DNA from: Trichocoleus sp.
GTDB taxonomy: Bacteria > Cyanobacteriota > Cyanobacteriia > Elainellales > Elainellaceae
Assembly: GCA_036702865.1 (NCBI GenBank)
Contig: DATNQD010000060.1
Location: 1 to 37,974, forward strand
DNA length: 37,974 bases
Direction of reading: 5' to 3'
Shown in pieces: positions 1 through 8,539 of the stretch. The notes below the pieces were generated by a model. That model ran no database searches. It was not told the origin of the DNA and saw only the letters and a program-made list of their open reading frames with translations. Within the stretch, counting starts at the first letter, position 1. Each line of letters starts with the position of its first letter. Position numbers and translations under genes: made by a program.

Positions 1-606
1 GACTCCCAGCATGTGGAAGGGGTGCATCAGAATGTTGTGCTCTGCTTGGAACACGAACATGAAGTTGAAGGTGCCGCTGATACCCAAGGGCATCCCGTCA
101 GAAAACGAACCTTGCCCGATCGGGTAGATCAAGAAGACTGCGGTTGCAGAAGCTAGAGGCGCAGAGTAAGCAACGCAAATCCAAGGACGCATGCCCAAGC
201 GGTAGCTCAGTTCCCACTGGCGACCCATGTAAGCAAATACACCGATCAGGAAGTGGAATACCACCAACTGGTAAGGACCACCGTTGTACAGCCACTCGTC
301 AAGCGAAGCAGCTTCCCAAATGGGATAAAGGTGCAGACCGATCGCATTAGACGAAGGAATGACTGCGCCAGTGATGATGTTGTTGCCATAGATGAGCGAA
401 CCAGCAACAGGCTCCCGGATACCGTCAATATCAACTGGAGGAGCAGCGATGAAGGCGATGATGAAACAGATGGTGGCAGACAGTAAGCAAGGAATCATCA
501 ATACACCGAACCAACCGACATAAATCCGGTTGTCAGTGGAAGTGACCCAATTGCAAAACCGCTCCCACAGATTTGCGCCTTCGCGTCTCTGAAGAGTAGT
601 AGTCAT
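1..606 (-). CDS. psbA: Photosystem II reaction centre protein D1, 5' part only (runs off the window)
   Basis: D1 binds the primary-donor chlorophylls, pheophytin, QB and the Mn4Ca cluster in the thylakoid membrane. The reverse strand from the ATG at 606 encodes the first 202 residues, starting [18 protein letters not shown] and ending HPFHMLGV at H198-V202. D1 is normally about 360 residues, so roughly 55 percent is present. Counting from Met1 places chlorophyll ligand H118, redox-active Tyr161 (LIYP), Mn ligand Asp170 (FSDG) and H190/H198 where expected. Residue 130 is Gln (GRQWEL), the state typical of the low-light or standard D1 form, whereas high-light forms carry Glu130. The gene is monocistronic as far as visible, with its own promoter at 679-707. 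Identification is essentially certain; whether other psbA copies exist cannot be seen here. Confidence 0.98.
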   Translation of the reverse strand, partial: MTTTLQRREGANLWERFCNWVTSTDNRIYVGWFGVLMIPCLLSATICFIIAFIAAPPVDIDGIREPVAGSLIYGNNIITGAVIPSSNAIGLHLYPIWEAASLDEWLYNGGPYQLVVFHFLIGVFAYMGRQWELSYRLGMRPWICVAYSAPLASATAVFLIYPIGQGSFSDGMPLGISGTFNFMFVFQAEHNILMHPFHMLGV

Positions 607-1072
607 GATTGCTTTCGTTACGAGAATAATGAATGGAATTTGAAGATGTATGAGCAAGTTTTTGCTTGCTTGTCATTAATACTAGGCTGACTCTCTTATT
701 TTGCCAAGAATAGTGATTGTTTGTAATTTTTATTTATGAACCAATGTAAATGGTAAAAGAGAGCGTTTAAACTGAATCTGTTTACTTATCTTTACAGCTT
801 CAAATTAATACAAAACTGCTTGAATTCCAGTCAAGAATGCCTATTGGCAAATTCTACGTAACGTATGGAACAATAGTACATTTTTGCAGTTAGCATCTCA
901 TCAAGAATTAACAACTCGATCGCCCCCCTGCTAAAGGAGCTTTTCAGCAGTAATTTCTGTTACTTAATTTATTAATAGTTTGCTTAAATTCACAAGAATG
1001 GCAAAACTGCCTCAGCCTGCTGAAATTGTTGCTGCTGCTTCGCTGAGAAGTATTGAGTCCTGTTGCAGAAAC
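607..1072. other. Intergenic region between psbA and the hydrolase gene
   Basis: No convincing gene is visible. The left part holds the psbA promoter and leader. A hairpin with arms CTGCTAAAG and CTTT-TC-AGCAG lies at 928-950. It lacks a T-run on either strand, so it is only a weak terminator candidate for the minus-strand hydrolase gene. The short plus-strand ORF that enters this region is antisense to the hydrolase 3' end and has no family resemblance. Confidence 0.5.
679..707 (-). promoter_or_regulatory. Candidate sigma-70-type promoter of psbA
   Basis: Read on the minus strand, TTGGCA (702-707) and TAGTAT (679-684) are separated by exactly 17 bases, about 70 bases upstream of the psbA ATG. 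The predicted leader contains a small hairpin, AGCAA-GTTTTT-TTGCT-like, at about 652-670. Assignment rests on spacing and position only. Confidence 0.55.
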
Positions 1073-1972
1073 TTAATGAATTTGTTGCAAAGCTTTTCTC
1101 AGAAGTCCAATGACGATTTCTGGCATCTCCAGGTGAGGCAAAACACCAGCACAGGCGATCGCCCAGTTTTCCTTAATAGCTTGAGGATTGAGTGCCGCTA
1201 ATCGCTGCCTTGCTGCTGGCTTGCTAAACCGCGATGCTTCTCCCCAAACAAAGGCTGATGGAACGTTCAGTTGCGGTATGTAAAGCGACAAATCAAAACA
1301 TAAGTCGCCGCGCAATGAGGATAGTGCTGCATATTCGGCATTGAGCTGTTTGGCCGATGTGAGATAGGCTTGCACCATTTCTGTGGTCACCCGCGATCGA
1401 TCGGCAAATAGCACCTGCTCTAGAAACGATCGAACGGCAATTTCATTCGCTGCTCCGGCTTGATAGATCAAGCGATCGAGGCCGGGAATTCCAGCAATTT
1501 GAGCAGGCAATCCGCGTCCATAATCGGAACCAAAATCAGCATAGCCCGCAGGCGAAACGAGAAAGAGCGATTGGCAGAGATCAGGACGTTGAATTGCCAG
1601 ACGAATCACGAGACCTGCCGTTAGCGACGAAGCAACCACAGTTGCAGGAGTGCCGATCGTTTGCAGCAGTTCGGTCAAAATGAGCAGATAGTCTTCTGCC
1701 CGATAGTCTTTCATGGGATGAGTAGACTGTCCCCAGCCAATTAAATCAGGGGCAATCACGCGATAGTCAGGCGCAAACGCTGGATATACTTTTGACCACT
1801 CATAAGCAGAAGACCCTCCGCCCAAGCTATGCAGAAATACTAGAGGTGGTAAATCTTCACCTGCATTTGAACTGTCCCGCCAGGGGCGATCGGTTGGTGT
1901 GTAGTAGACCATGACACCGAAACTGGTGGGAATGATGCGTTGTCCGAAGCCGGGGGGTTGGAAAGGGAGCAT
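1073..1972 (-). CDS. Alpha/beta-fold hydrolase
   Basis: A 299-residue alpha/beta hydrolase, probably cytosolic, substrate unknown. An oxyanion-type segment LHSLGGGSSAYEW lies at about residues 48-59, followed by DLIGWGQS. The nucleophile elbow is VVASSLTAG with Ser116, a departure from the usual GxSxG. The likely catalytic His is in LPHLEMPE near the C terminus. The region where the acid residue is expected reads WGEASRF, so Glu may replace Asp. I chose the ATG at 1972 (MLPFQPPGFG) because a longer in-frame start at 2095 would overlap the upstream gene and adds a Cys/Arg-rich extension unlike the family. The preceding same-strand gene ends 94 bases upstream. Fold assignment is strong; function is not determined. 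Confidence 0.85.
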   Translation of the reverse strand: MLPFQPPGFGQRIIPTSFGVMVYYTPTDRPWRDSSNAGEDLPPLVFLHSLGGGSSAYEWSKVYPAFAPDYRVIAPDLIGWGQSTHPMKDYRAEDYLLILTELLQTIGTPATVVASSLTAGLVIRLAIQRPDLCQSLFLVSPAGYADFGSDYGRGLPAQIAGIPGLDRLIYQAGAANEIAVRSFLEQVLFADRSRVTTEMVQAYLTSAKQLNAEYAALSSLRGDLCFDLSLYIPQLNVPSAFVWGEASRFSKPAARQRLAALNPQAIKENWAIACAGVLPHLEMPEIVIGLLRKALQQIH

Positions 1973-2066
1973 GGGAGGGTGAATTATCCTTGGAGCAGCA
2001 ACATCGCACAATCTATATTTTCTGCGATCGAATTCGCATTTTTCCGCCTTTTCCTGCTTACATCTC

Positions 2067-2780
2067 CTAGAGCATCCATTCCAAACCGACTCCAACTCGG
2101 CTGTCTTTACGCTGAGGGGCGTTTTGGTTTTGCAGATCGGCAGAGATTCTCAAGTCATGGGTCAGCGCATAGCCGATAGAGAGGGTAGAAAGCCCGACTT
2201 CTTCTTCTGTGCCGGGAGCAACCCAACTCTGCGTTAGAAAGACATCAGCTGCACCTGTGCGGGAAAGGGCAAGCATGACCCGTACTCCAACATTCACGCC
2301 ATTCGTTGTGTAGCGATCGGTTTCGAGATGGCGATAGCCTACCAAGGGAGCAACATTGACGCGGCTGCCCAATGGCAAGAGGTAATAGTGTAAGTCGGCT
2401 CCATAGGCTTCCTGATCACGCTTGAATGCAGTTTCATAATTGGCACTGAGCGTCAGGTGCGATCGACCCAAAAAAACATCTTCAATTCCGGCATGAATGC
2501 CTGCTGCCTGTTCGCGGGAGGGAAACTGAGTGTAGCCTAGCCGCAGACGAGTCCGAAAGCTTGGATCATTGCGGATCTCAGATTGCACATCAGGAATATT
2601 TTCTAGCCACCGCTGCAAAACTGGGCTGTCTTCAATCAGTTGAGGGGGGAGATCGAACTGTTCAGCTTTGGAGGGGGTTGGAGTAGCGGGGGAGGGGACT
2701 GTTTGTGCCTGGGTTGTCGCTGTGAAGGCGAGACTTATACTCAGTGCCGTCCAGCAAATCCGCGAAATGGAATAAGTCAT
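2067..2780 (-). CDS. Secreted, probably outer-membrane beta-barrel-like protein of unknown function
   Basis: About 237 residues from the ATG at 2780. The N terminus (MTYSISRICWTALSISLAFT) is a typical Sec signal peptide, with likely cleavage after TTQAQ. A Pro/Thr/Ser-rich linker follows. The remainder alternates hydrophobic and polar residues (LRLGYTQF, VNVAPLVGYRHL, LSIGYALTHDLRISADL) as in beta strands, and the chain ends VGVGLEWML, resembling the aromatic terminal strand of outer-membrane barrels. A longer start at 2843 would put charged residues before the signal peptide, so it is disfavoured. I do not recognise the family. Localisation is inferred from the signal peptide and strand pattern. 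Confidence 0.7.
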   Translation of the reverse strand: MTYSISRICWTALSISLAFTATTQAQTVPSPATPTPSKAEQFDLPPQLIEDSPVLQRWLENIPDVQSEIRNDPSFRTRLRLGYTQFPSREQAAGIHAGIEDVFLGRSHLTLSANYETAFKRDQEAYGADLHYYLLPLGSRVNVAPLVGYRHLETDRYTTNGVNVGVRVMLALSRTGAADVFLTQSWVAPGTEEEVGLSTLSIGYALTHDLRISADLQNQNAPQRKDSRVGVGLEWML

Positions 2781-3050
2781 TCTTGCCGTGAAACAAATGA
2801 ACTGATGCCCGCAGTCTAGCTTCTCATAAGAACCCTTGTCCAAACTCTAATTTGGCTTTTATCCATTTGATTCTGCTCACGATAACCCCCATTGGTGCTG
2901 CTTCGCTCACAGCAAGTCTATATCCGTCTCGATTTTTCTACACCTAACTTGATCCATGATCAAAAATCTGGGGGAACTCTGAGCTTGGAATTTCTCCAAC
3001 TAATCTGCTATTTCTATCTATTTGTCGTCTCATTGCAAAAAGCAGCCACC

Positions 3051-4025
3051 ATGCAAGCACTAGTGACCGGAGTTGCAGGATTTATTGGGTATCATTTGGC
3101 GCAGCGTCTGTTGAGAGACGGCATCGAGGTTTATGGAATTGATAACCTGAATGATTACTATGATGTCAACCTAAAGAAAGCCCGTCTGGAGCAGCTCACC
3201 GGGCAACCTGGCTTTACATTTCAATTCCTGGATTTGAGCGATCGATCGGGCATGGCAGATCTCTTTCAGACTGCTCGCTTTGATGTTGTCGTGAATATGG
3301 CGGCGCAGGCAGGAGTTCGCTATTCTCTGACGAATCCCTGGGCTTATGTGGATAGCAATGTCACAGGCTTTGTCAATCTGCTGGAGGGTTGCCGTCAGAG
3401 CAACGTTAAACACTTAGTTTTTGCTTCTTCTAGCTCAGTGTATGGCGTGAATCCAAAAGTGCCATTTGCTACGAGTGACAATGTGGATCATCCGATTTCG
3501 CTGTATGCGGCAACCAAGAAAGCCAATGAGCTAATTGCCCACACCTACAGTCACTTGTATCAGCTCCCGACGACTGGACTTCGTTTCTTCACGGTTTATG
3601 GGGCGTGGGGTCGTCCTGATATGGCGTATTTTAAGTTTGTACAGGCAATCGAGTCTGGTCAGGCGATCGATGTTTACAACTATGGCGAAATGCAGCGCGA
3701 CTTTACCTATATTGATGATGTGATTGAGGGTGTGGTTCGTGTCATGCATCAGCCCCCAGCCAATCCAGATACAGTTCCCTACAAGCTATATAACATCGGC
3801 AACCATCAACCTGTCTCGCTGCTGCGGTTTATTGAAATTATTGAGCAAGCACTCGGCAAGCAAGCCAACAAAAACTTCCTGCCCATGCAGCCCGGAGACG
3901 TTCCCACAACCTATGCTGATGTGGAAGACTTGATGCGCGATGTTGGATTTAGACCTGATACCTCAATCGAGGTCGGGATCGATCGATTTGTGAGCTGGTA
4001 TCGGGACTATTACGGCAGCAAGTAA
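3051..4025 (+). CDS. NAD-dependent epimerase/dehydratase, UDP-glucuronate 4-epimerase type
   Basis: A 324-residue extended short-chain dehydrogenase. The NAD-binding glycine motif GVAGFIG (residues 7-13) is at the N terminus. It is followed by the adenine-site acidic segment GIDNLNDYYD, the catalytic Ser/Thr region FASSSSVYG (about 125-132) and YAATK (Tyr152, Lys156). Length and the DNLNDYYD signature match the UDP-glucuronate/UDP-glucose 4-epimerase branch that supplies sugars for extracellular polysaccharide (known for the family; exact substrate inferred). The ATG at 3051 places the Rossmann fold at the start. The frame is open upstream to 2892, but that extension is not conserved-looking. 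It converges with the class-V aminotransferase gene downstream. Confidence 0.88.
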   Translation: MQALVTGVAGFIGYHLAQRLLRDGIEVYGIDNLNDYYDVNLKKARLEQLTGQPGFTFQFLDLSDRSGMADLFQTARFDVVVNMAAQAGVRYSLTNPWAYVDSNVTGFVNLLEGCRQSNVKHLVFASSSSVYGVNPKVPFATSDNVDHPISLYAATKKANELIAHTYSHLYQLPTTGLRFFTVYGAWGRPDMAYFKFVQAIESGQAIDVYNYGEMQRDFTYIDDVIEGVVRVMHQPPANPDTVPYKLYNIGNHQPVSLLRFIEIIEQALGKQANKNFLPMQPGDVPTTYADVEDLMRDVGFRPDTSIEVGIDRFVSWYRDYYGSK

Positions 4026-4065
4026 GGAGATTGGGGAGGTATTACAGGATGAAGCATGAATTGTT

Positions 4066-4104
4066 GGGTAATTGCAACTTTTAATGACCACTTACCCATT
4101 ACCC
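4066..4104. terminator. Weak convergent hairpin between epimerase and aminotransferase genes
   Basis: Arms GGGTAAT (4066-4072) and ATTACCC (4098-4104) enclose a 25-base loop between two convergent genes. There is no clear T-run, so termination is a guess from position. Confidence 0.3.
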
Positions 4105-4165
4105 TCCCCTTGAATCAAAATTTCTGCTGGATCAATCCCAATCTCCGCCCGATCGCCACACTGAA

Positions 4166-4191
4166 GATTAAGTGACTCGATTAAGTGACTC
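4166..4191. repeat. 13-bp perfect tandem duplication at the aminotransferase stop codon
   Basis: GATTAAGTGACTC occurs at 4166-4178 and again at 4179-4191. The second copy covers the first two bases of the minus-strand TGA stop (4190-4192). Confidence 0.9.
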
Positions 4192-5470
4192 AATGCGTAG
4201 CAATTTCGCTTAAAACAGTCAGCAATCGATCGATTTCTTCGAGCGTGTTGTAATGCACCAAGCCGATGCGTACCATGCCACCGATCGCTTCCACTCCTAA
4301 TCGTTCGGTCAGGTTCAGGGCATAGTAATTGCCGTTCCAGGTAAAAATGCCTTGCTCGCCCAAAATTTCGGCAAGCTGACGTGGCTCATAGCCTTCCAGA
4401 CGAATTGCGACTGTAGGAGTTCGTTGGTCAAAGCGATCGGGTTCTCTGATGCCAAAGAACTGTAAGCCTGGAATCTGAAGCAGCCCGGAGATTAGAACTT
4501 CAGATAAATTGTGCTCATAGGTTTTGATTGCTTGCATCGCGGCAACCAGCGCCGATCGACGGTTTTTACTGCCAGGAGCGACCTGATAGCCAATCTGAGC
4601 CAGATAATCGATCGCAGCAGTGGTGCCTGCCATCGCTTCGTGGTTTTGCGTTCCGGTTTCCCAACGATGGGGAATGGTGTCCCAGGATGGACGAACTTTA
4701 TAGGGTCGTAGACGGGTGAGATGCTCTGCCTTGCCATAAAGAACTCCGGCATGAGGCGCAAAAAACTTGTAGGGGGAGCAGGCGAGAAAGTCGCAGTCTA
4801 AGGCTTGGACATCGATCGCGCCATGAGGTGCATAGTGAACTGCATCAACATAGACCCAGGCTCCGACCGCATGAGCCAACTGCACAACTGCTTTGACATC
4901 GTTGATCGTGCCAACCGCATTCGAGGCATAGCCCATTGCCACCAGCTTTGTTCGATCGGTGATCTGCTGCTGCAAGTCTGCCATGTCTAGCGTGCAGTCT
5001 TCAGGGTGAATATCAACCCAGCGAATCACAGCCCCCTGTTCTTGCAGCATTGTCCAGGGTGTGACATTGGCATCATGGTCGAGTCGCGTCACCACTATCT
5101 CATCCCCCGGTTTTAGTTCACGGGCGATCGATCGACTGATCGCAAACGTCAGCGTTGTCATATTTGCCCCAAACACGATCTCTGTAGGGGTACAGTTGAG
5201 AAAGTCTGCCATTGCTTGATGTGCAGCTTCGATCGTTTGGTCAGTCCGATGACTGGTGAGAAATGCCCCATGTGTATTGGCATTCGCGGTTGCCAAATAT
5301 TCCCCGATCGCCTGAATCACGGATTGAGTGACTTGTGTCCCACCAGGGCCATCAAAAAATACAGCAGGCTTGCCGTTGATTGTTTGCGTCAGTGCTGGAA
5401 ATTGAGCGCGTATCCAGGTGAGATCGATCGGCGGGAGGGCAGGATTTGGGGCGATCGGCAGGAGGGTCAT
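4190..5470 (-). CDS. Class-V aminotransferase, cysteine-desulfurase-like (VC1184 subfamily type)
   Basis: A 426-residue PLP-dependent fold-type I enzyme related to NifS/SufS. The PLP Schiff-base Lys is in CSPYKFFAPHAG (Lys235), with cofactor residues in VYVDAVHYAPHG (Asp209, His212). The N-terminal FFDGPGGTQV and NANTHGAF segments match the cysteine-desulfurase-like family. Cysteines are seen only at about 93, 159, 226 and 231. The C-terminal region where SufS/NifS carry the persulfide-forming Cys (here GNYYALNLTERLGV) has none, so true desulfurase activity is doubtful. It follows the sulfonate ABC genes on the same strand after 148 bases, which suggests a role with sulfur compounds (inference). 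Start is the ATG at 5470. Confidence 0.85.
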   Translation of the reverse strand: MTLLPIAPNPALPPIDLTWIRAQFPALTQTINGKPAVFFDGPGGTQVTQSVIQAIGEYLATANANTHGAFLTSHRTDQTIEAAHQAMADFLNCTPTEIVFGANMTTLTFAISRSIARELKPGDEIVVTRLDHDANVTPWTMLQEQGAVIRWVDIHPEDCTLDMADLQQQITDRTKLVAMGYASNAVGTINDVKAVVQLAHAVGAWVYVDAVHYAPHGAIDVQALDCDFLACSPYKFFAPHAGVLYGKAEHLTRLRPYKVRPSWDTIPHRWETGTQNHEAMAGTTAAIDYLAQIGYQVAPGSKNRRSALVAAMQAIKTYEHNLSEVLISGLLQIPGLQFFGIREPDRFDQRTPTVAIRLEGYEPRQLAEILGEQGIFTWNGNYYALNLTERLGVEAIGGMVRIGLVHYNTLEEIDRLLTVLSEIATH

Positions 5471-5618
5471 GGGTAGGGTTCTCCGTAGCGATGTGAACCA
5501 AGAACAATCTTTAGTCTAGGCGATTGCTCCTTCCTACATCTCTCCGTTCCCATTCTTCTGCTGTTCCAGTGAAAAGTTGCCCCTGTCAGCGTGATTTGTT
5601 TTATCTACCTCTGCTGCT

Positions 5619-6380
5619 CTACCGCTGCAAAATTCGGCTTAAAATTCGAGTCTTTAACTCAGTAAAAGCAGCATCCCCGGAGTCGCGTGGACGAGGCAAT
5701 GCGATTGGCAGATCGAGATCGACTTTACCCTGATCCAAAACGATGACGCGATCGGCAAGATAAACCGCTTCTTCTACATCATGCGTCACTAAAATTGCTG
5801 TAAATTGCTGTTCCTGCCATAGCGTCTGAATGAGTTGCTGCATTTCCAACCGAGTTAAAGCATCAAGTGCACCCAATGGCTCATCTAACAGCAGTAATCG
5901 GGGTTGGCTAACCAGTGCCCGTGCCAGTGCAACTCGCTGCCGTTGACCGCCGGAAAGTTGGGTGATCCAAGCCTGTGCTCGATCGCCTAATCCCACCTGA
6001 TCGAGTGCCCAACGGCTGCGCTGCCGTCCTTGCTTGCTGTGCAAACCCAGTGCCACGTTATCTAACACTCGTCGCCAGGGTAACAGTCGCGCATCCTGAA
6101 ACATGATTCTGGCGTTTGCGTTTAGCCCCTTAAGCGTCCGACCATCTTGAAAAACTTGCCCACTGCTGGGGGATTCTAGCCCTGCAATCAGCCGTAACAG
6201 GGTGCTTTTGCCACAACCACTCCGACCCACGATCGCCACGAACTCTCCTGGCTGCACAGTGAGATCAATCTCCTGCAACACGGAAACAGCATTAAACGCT
6301 TTACTTAAGTGATGAATCTGAATAGAAGTTCCATCACTGACATAATTTGGATTGACGTCGAGCGATTCTAAAACATTCAT
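5619..6380 (-). CDS. ssuB: ABC transporter ATP-binding protein, aliphatic sulfonate type (SsuB-like)
   Basis: A 253-residue ATPase of the nitrate/sulfonate/taurine importer group; it drives uptake from the cytoplasmic face. Walker A is GRSGCGKST (about 52-60), the signature [15 protein letters not shown], and Walker [15 protein letters not shown] followed by the H-loop VTHDVEEA. A strong Shine-Dalgarno GGAGG (6387-6391 on the reverse strand) sits 6 bases before the ATG at 6380, fixing the start. It is the last gene of the ABC block and starts 12 bases after the permease stop, so the two are co-transcribed. Sulfonate rather than taurine or nitrate is inferred from the neighbouring ssuD and ssuE. 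Confidence 0.9.
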   Translation of the reverse strand: MNVLESLDVNPNYVSDGTSIQIHHLSKAFNAVSVLQEIDLTVQPGEFVAIVGRSGCGKSTLLRLIAGLESPSSGQVFQDGRTLKGLNANARIMFQDARLLPWRRVLDNVALGLHSKQGRQRSRWALDQVGLGDRAQAWITQLSGGQRQRVALARALVSQPRLLLLDEPLGALDALTRLEMQQLIQTLWQEQQFTAILVTHDVEEAVYLADRVIVLDQGKVDLDLPIALPRPRDSGDAAFTELKTRILSRILQR

Positions 6381-6392
6381 TGTAATCCTCCT

Positions 6393-7205
6393 TCACTTAT
6401 TCGCGAGATGTTGACTCGGATGCCAGGGCAACCACCAGCGCTCTAAACCCCGCACGATCGAATCTGCAAATTTGCCCAGCAGCGCATAAAGCAAAATGCT
6501 CAGCACCACAACATCTGTTTGCATAAATTCTCTGGCGTTCATTGCCATGTAACCAATCCCAGAATTAGCAGCGATCGTTTCTGCCACAATCAAGGTCAGC
6601 CACATAATTCCTAGCGCATAGCGTACACCAACCAATACACCCGATAATGAGCCTGGAAGAATAATCTGCCAGAACAGATCAGACGATCGAAGCCCATATA
6701 CTTTTCCCATTTCAATCAATCCTGGATCGATCGAGCGAATGGCATAAAAGGTATTGATGTAAATCGGAAAAAATACGCCAATTGCCACTAAAAAAATACG
6801 TGCTGGATCACCAATGCCAAACCAGAGAATGACCAGTGGAATCATTGCCAGGTGAGGAATGTTGCGGATCATCTGCACTGAACTATCCGTGAACTTTTCG
6901 GAAAGAGGTGAAACCCCGTTAAGAACTCCCAAGAACAAGCCAATGCTGCCACCGATAACAAATCCGACTAATGCTCGCCAGGTACTAATCTGCAAATTTT
7001 TTGCTAATTCACCGCTGGCAGTTAGCTGTACTGCTGCCTCAAAGATTTGGGTAGGAGCAGGTAGAATTCGCGTGGCAATCAGTCCTGCTTGCGACAGAAT
7101 TTGCCAAATGATCAGAAGGGCGATCGGCACTAACCAGGGGATGAACTGTTGCCAGGGAAGACGGTTCCAGGCTGATAGGGATGATTTAGAGAACGTGAGC
7201 TGCAT
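6393..7205 (-). CDS. ssuC: ABC transporter permease, aliphatic sulfonate type (SsuC-like)
   Basis: About 270 residues with roughly six hydrophobic segments and the BPD_transp_1 coupling region (EMGKVYGLRSSDLFWQIILP, the EAA-like loop). It forms the inner-membrane channel for the ATPase encoded 12 bases downstream. The ATG at 7205 (MQLTFSK) is preferred; an upstream in-frame TTG at 7232 is possible but has no ribosome-binding site. It lies 52 bases after the SfnB-like gene. This permease/ATPase pair has no adjacent binding protein, so it may work with the lipoprotein encoded at 13109-14167 (inference). Confidence 0.88.
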   Translation of the reverse strand: MQLTFSKSSLSAWNRLPWQQFIPWLVPIALLIIWQILSQAGLIATRILPAPTQIFEAAVQLTASGELAKNLQISTWRALVGFVIGGSIGLFLGVLNGVSPLSEKFTDSSVQMIRNIPHLAMIPLVILWFGIGDPARIFLVAIGVFFPIYINTFYAIRSIDPGLIEMGKVYGLRSSDLFWQIILPGSLSGVLVGVRYALGIMWLTLIVAETIAANSGIGYMAMNAREFMQTDVVVLSILLYALLGKFADSIVRGLERWWLPWHPSQHLANK

Positions 7206-7257
7206 AGATTTGCCAACTGAATTGTGAATCAAAAAAAATGTTCAGGAGCAAAAGAAT

Positions 7258-8445
7258 TTAAGAGTAGAAGTCTGGTGTTGGTAATTTGTCGTTCAGCGCC
7301 CAATCCCCGATCGCTCGAATTTTGTAATCGACTGGATCATGTAAGGTGAAGGTGCGGAGGTTGCGCCAGTAGCGATCGAAGCCATATTGAGCAGCGGTCG
7401 ATCGGGCTCCCATAACATCAAAAATTTTGCTGGTGATGTCTAATGCAATGCGAGTCACAAATGCTTTTGCAGCCGCAATGGCAATAGCACATTCTCCCCG
7501 CTGTTGTGCCGTCAAATTCCATTCTTGTTCCCAGGCTGCTTGCAAGGTTTCACCCGCGCGATCGATTAAGTGGGTTGCTGCTTCCAGGTTTGTCCACATT
7601 TCACCGTAATCATGCAGAATGTAGGGATCGTTCGTCGCTTGCTCGACACCAGAATTAAACCAGGGTCGCGTTTGCGTTCGTGTATAGCTGCGTGCTGCCT
7701 GGAATGCCCCCTGAGCAATCCCTAAGTAAATGTTTGCTAAGTTTAATTGTGTCAGGCAAGCGCGAATCGTACTAAAGGGTTGAGGTGTAGCTGTTCTGCT
7801 GCCCAAGATCTCAGAGCGATCGACCCGGACGTTTTCAAAGAGAACGCTGCCGCTGTCCGTTTGGCGTTGTCCGATGTTATCCCAATCCGATTGAATCAGG
7901 ATGCCTGATCGCTGTGTGGGAATTGCCAGAATCATCAGGTCTGACGTTTCAGCGTGGACTGCAGTAATTGGCAGAATATCTGAGTCTTTAGAACCAGAAC
8001 AAAAGCTTTTTGCTCCCTGCAACCGAAAATCTGTCCCTTCTGGTGTCAAAATGGCTCTTCGATCGAGCGGATTGAGTGCGTTGCACCAGAACCAATTATG
8101 CTGAACGGTTTGGGAATAATACTCTTCCTTCTGTTCCCGAGAACCGAAGATATGCGGAATGATGATACCTAAATGATGGTAAGAAAAAACATGGGCGATC
8201 GAGCTATCCACTGCGGCAAACTTGCGTGTGATTTTGAGTGCTGTAATCCAGCTTTCCCCCAATCCACCGTACTCTTGAGGAATGATTAGTTTGAGTAAGC
8301 CGCTGGCACGAATCCGATCGCGTTCTGTTTTGGGTGTACCCCCAGCTTTATCGCGTTCGATCGCCGTTTGAGCAAATTCAGCCGAAAGGACATCGGCTTG
8401 AGCAAGATAATCAGCGTTTAAGGTGTTACGGGGGAGAAGTTGCAT
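7258..8445 (-). CDS. SfnB/DszC-like flavin-dependent monooxygenase of the acyl-CoA dehydrogenase fold
   Basis: About 395 residues with acyl-CoA dehydrogenase N, middle and C-terminal domains. The C-terminal segments VMGARSTAAQYGFDRYWRN and LHDPVDYKIR are characteristic of the DszC/SfnB branch, whose members use reduced flavin and O2 on organosulfur compounds such as dibenzothiophene or dimethylsulfone-derived substrates. The substrate here is unknown. Reduced flavin could come from the SsuE-like reductase in the same cluster (inference). I selected the ATG at 8445 (MQLLPRNTL); a TTG at 8481 in frame is less likely. It lies between two sulfonate-type ABC units on the same strand, consistent with a sulfur-acquisition enzyme rather than fatty-acid oxidation. 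Confidence 0.82.
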   Translation of the reverse strand: MQLLPRNTLNADYLAQADVLSAEFAQTAIERDKAGGTPKTERDRIRASGLLKLIIPQEYGGLGESWITALKITRKFAAVDSSIAHVFSYHHLGIIIPHIFGSREQKEEYYSQTVQHNWFWCNALNPLDRRAILTPEGTDFRLQGAKSFCSGSKDSDILPITAVHAETSDLMILAIPTQRSGILIQSDWDNIGQRQTDSGSVLFENVRVDRSEILGSRTATPQPFSTIRACLTQLNLANIYLGIAQGAFQAARSYTRTQTRPWFNSGVEQATNDPYILHDYGEMWTNLEAATHLIDRAGETLQAAWEQEWNLTAQQRGECAIAIAAAKAFVTRIALDITSKIFDVMGARSTAAQYGFDRYWRNLRTFTLHDPVDYKIRAIGDWALNDKLPTPDFYS

Positions 8446-8539
8446 AGGAAAGCAGGGGTCAGGGAAAGCGAAGGCTGCCAATCTTTAGGGGAATAGATTA
8501 AGTTACAGAGTTGGGTTACAAATCGATCTCGGTCATTCT

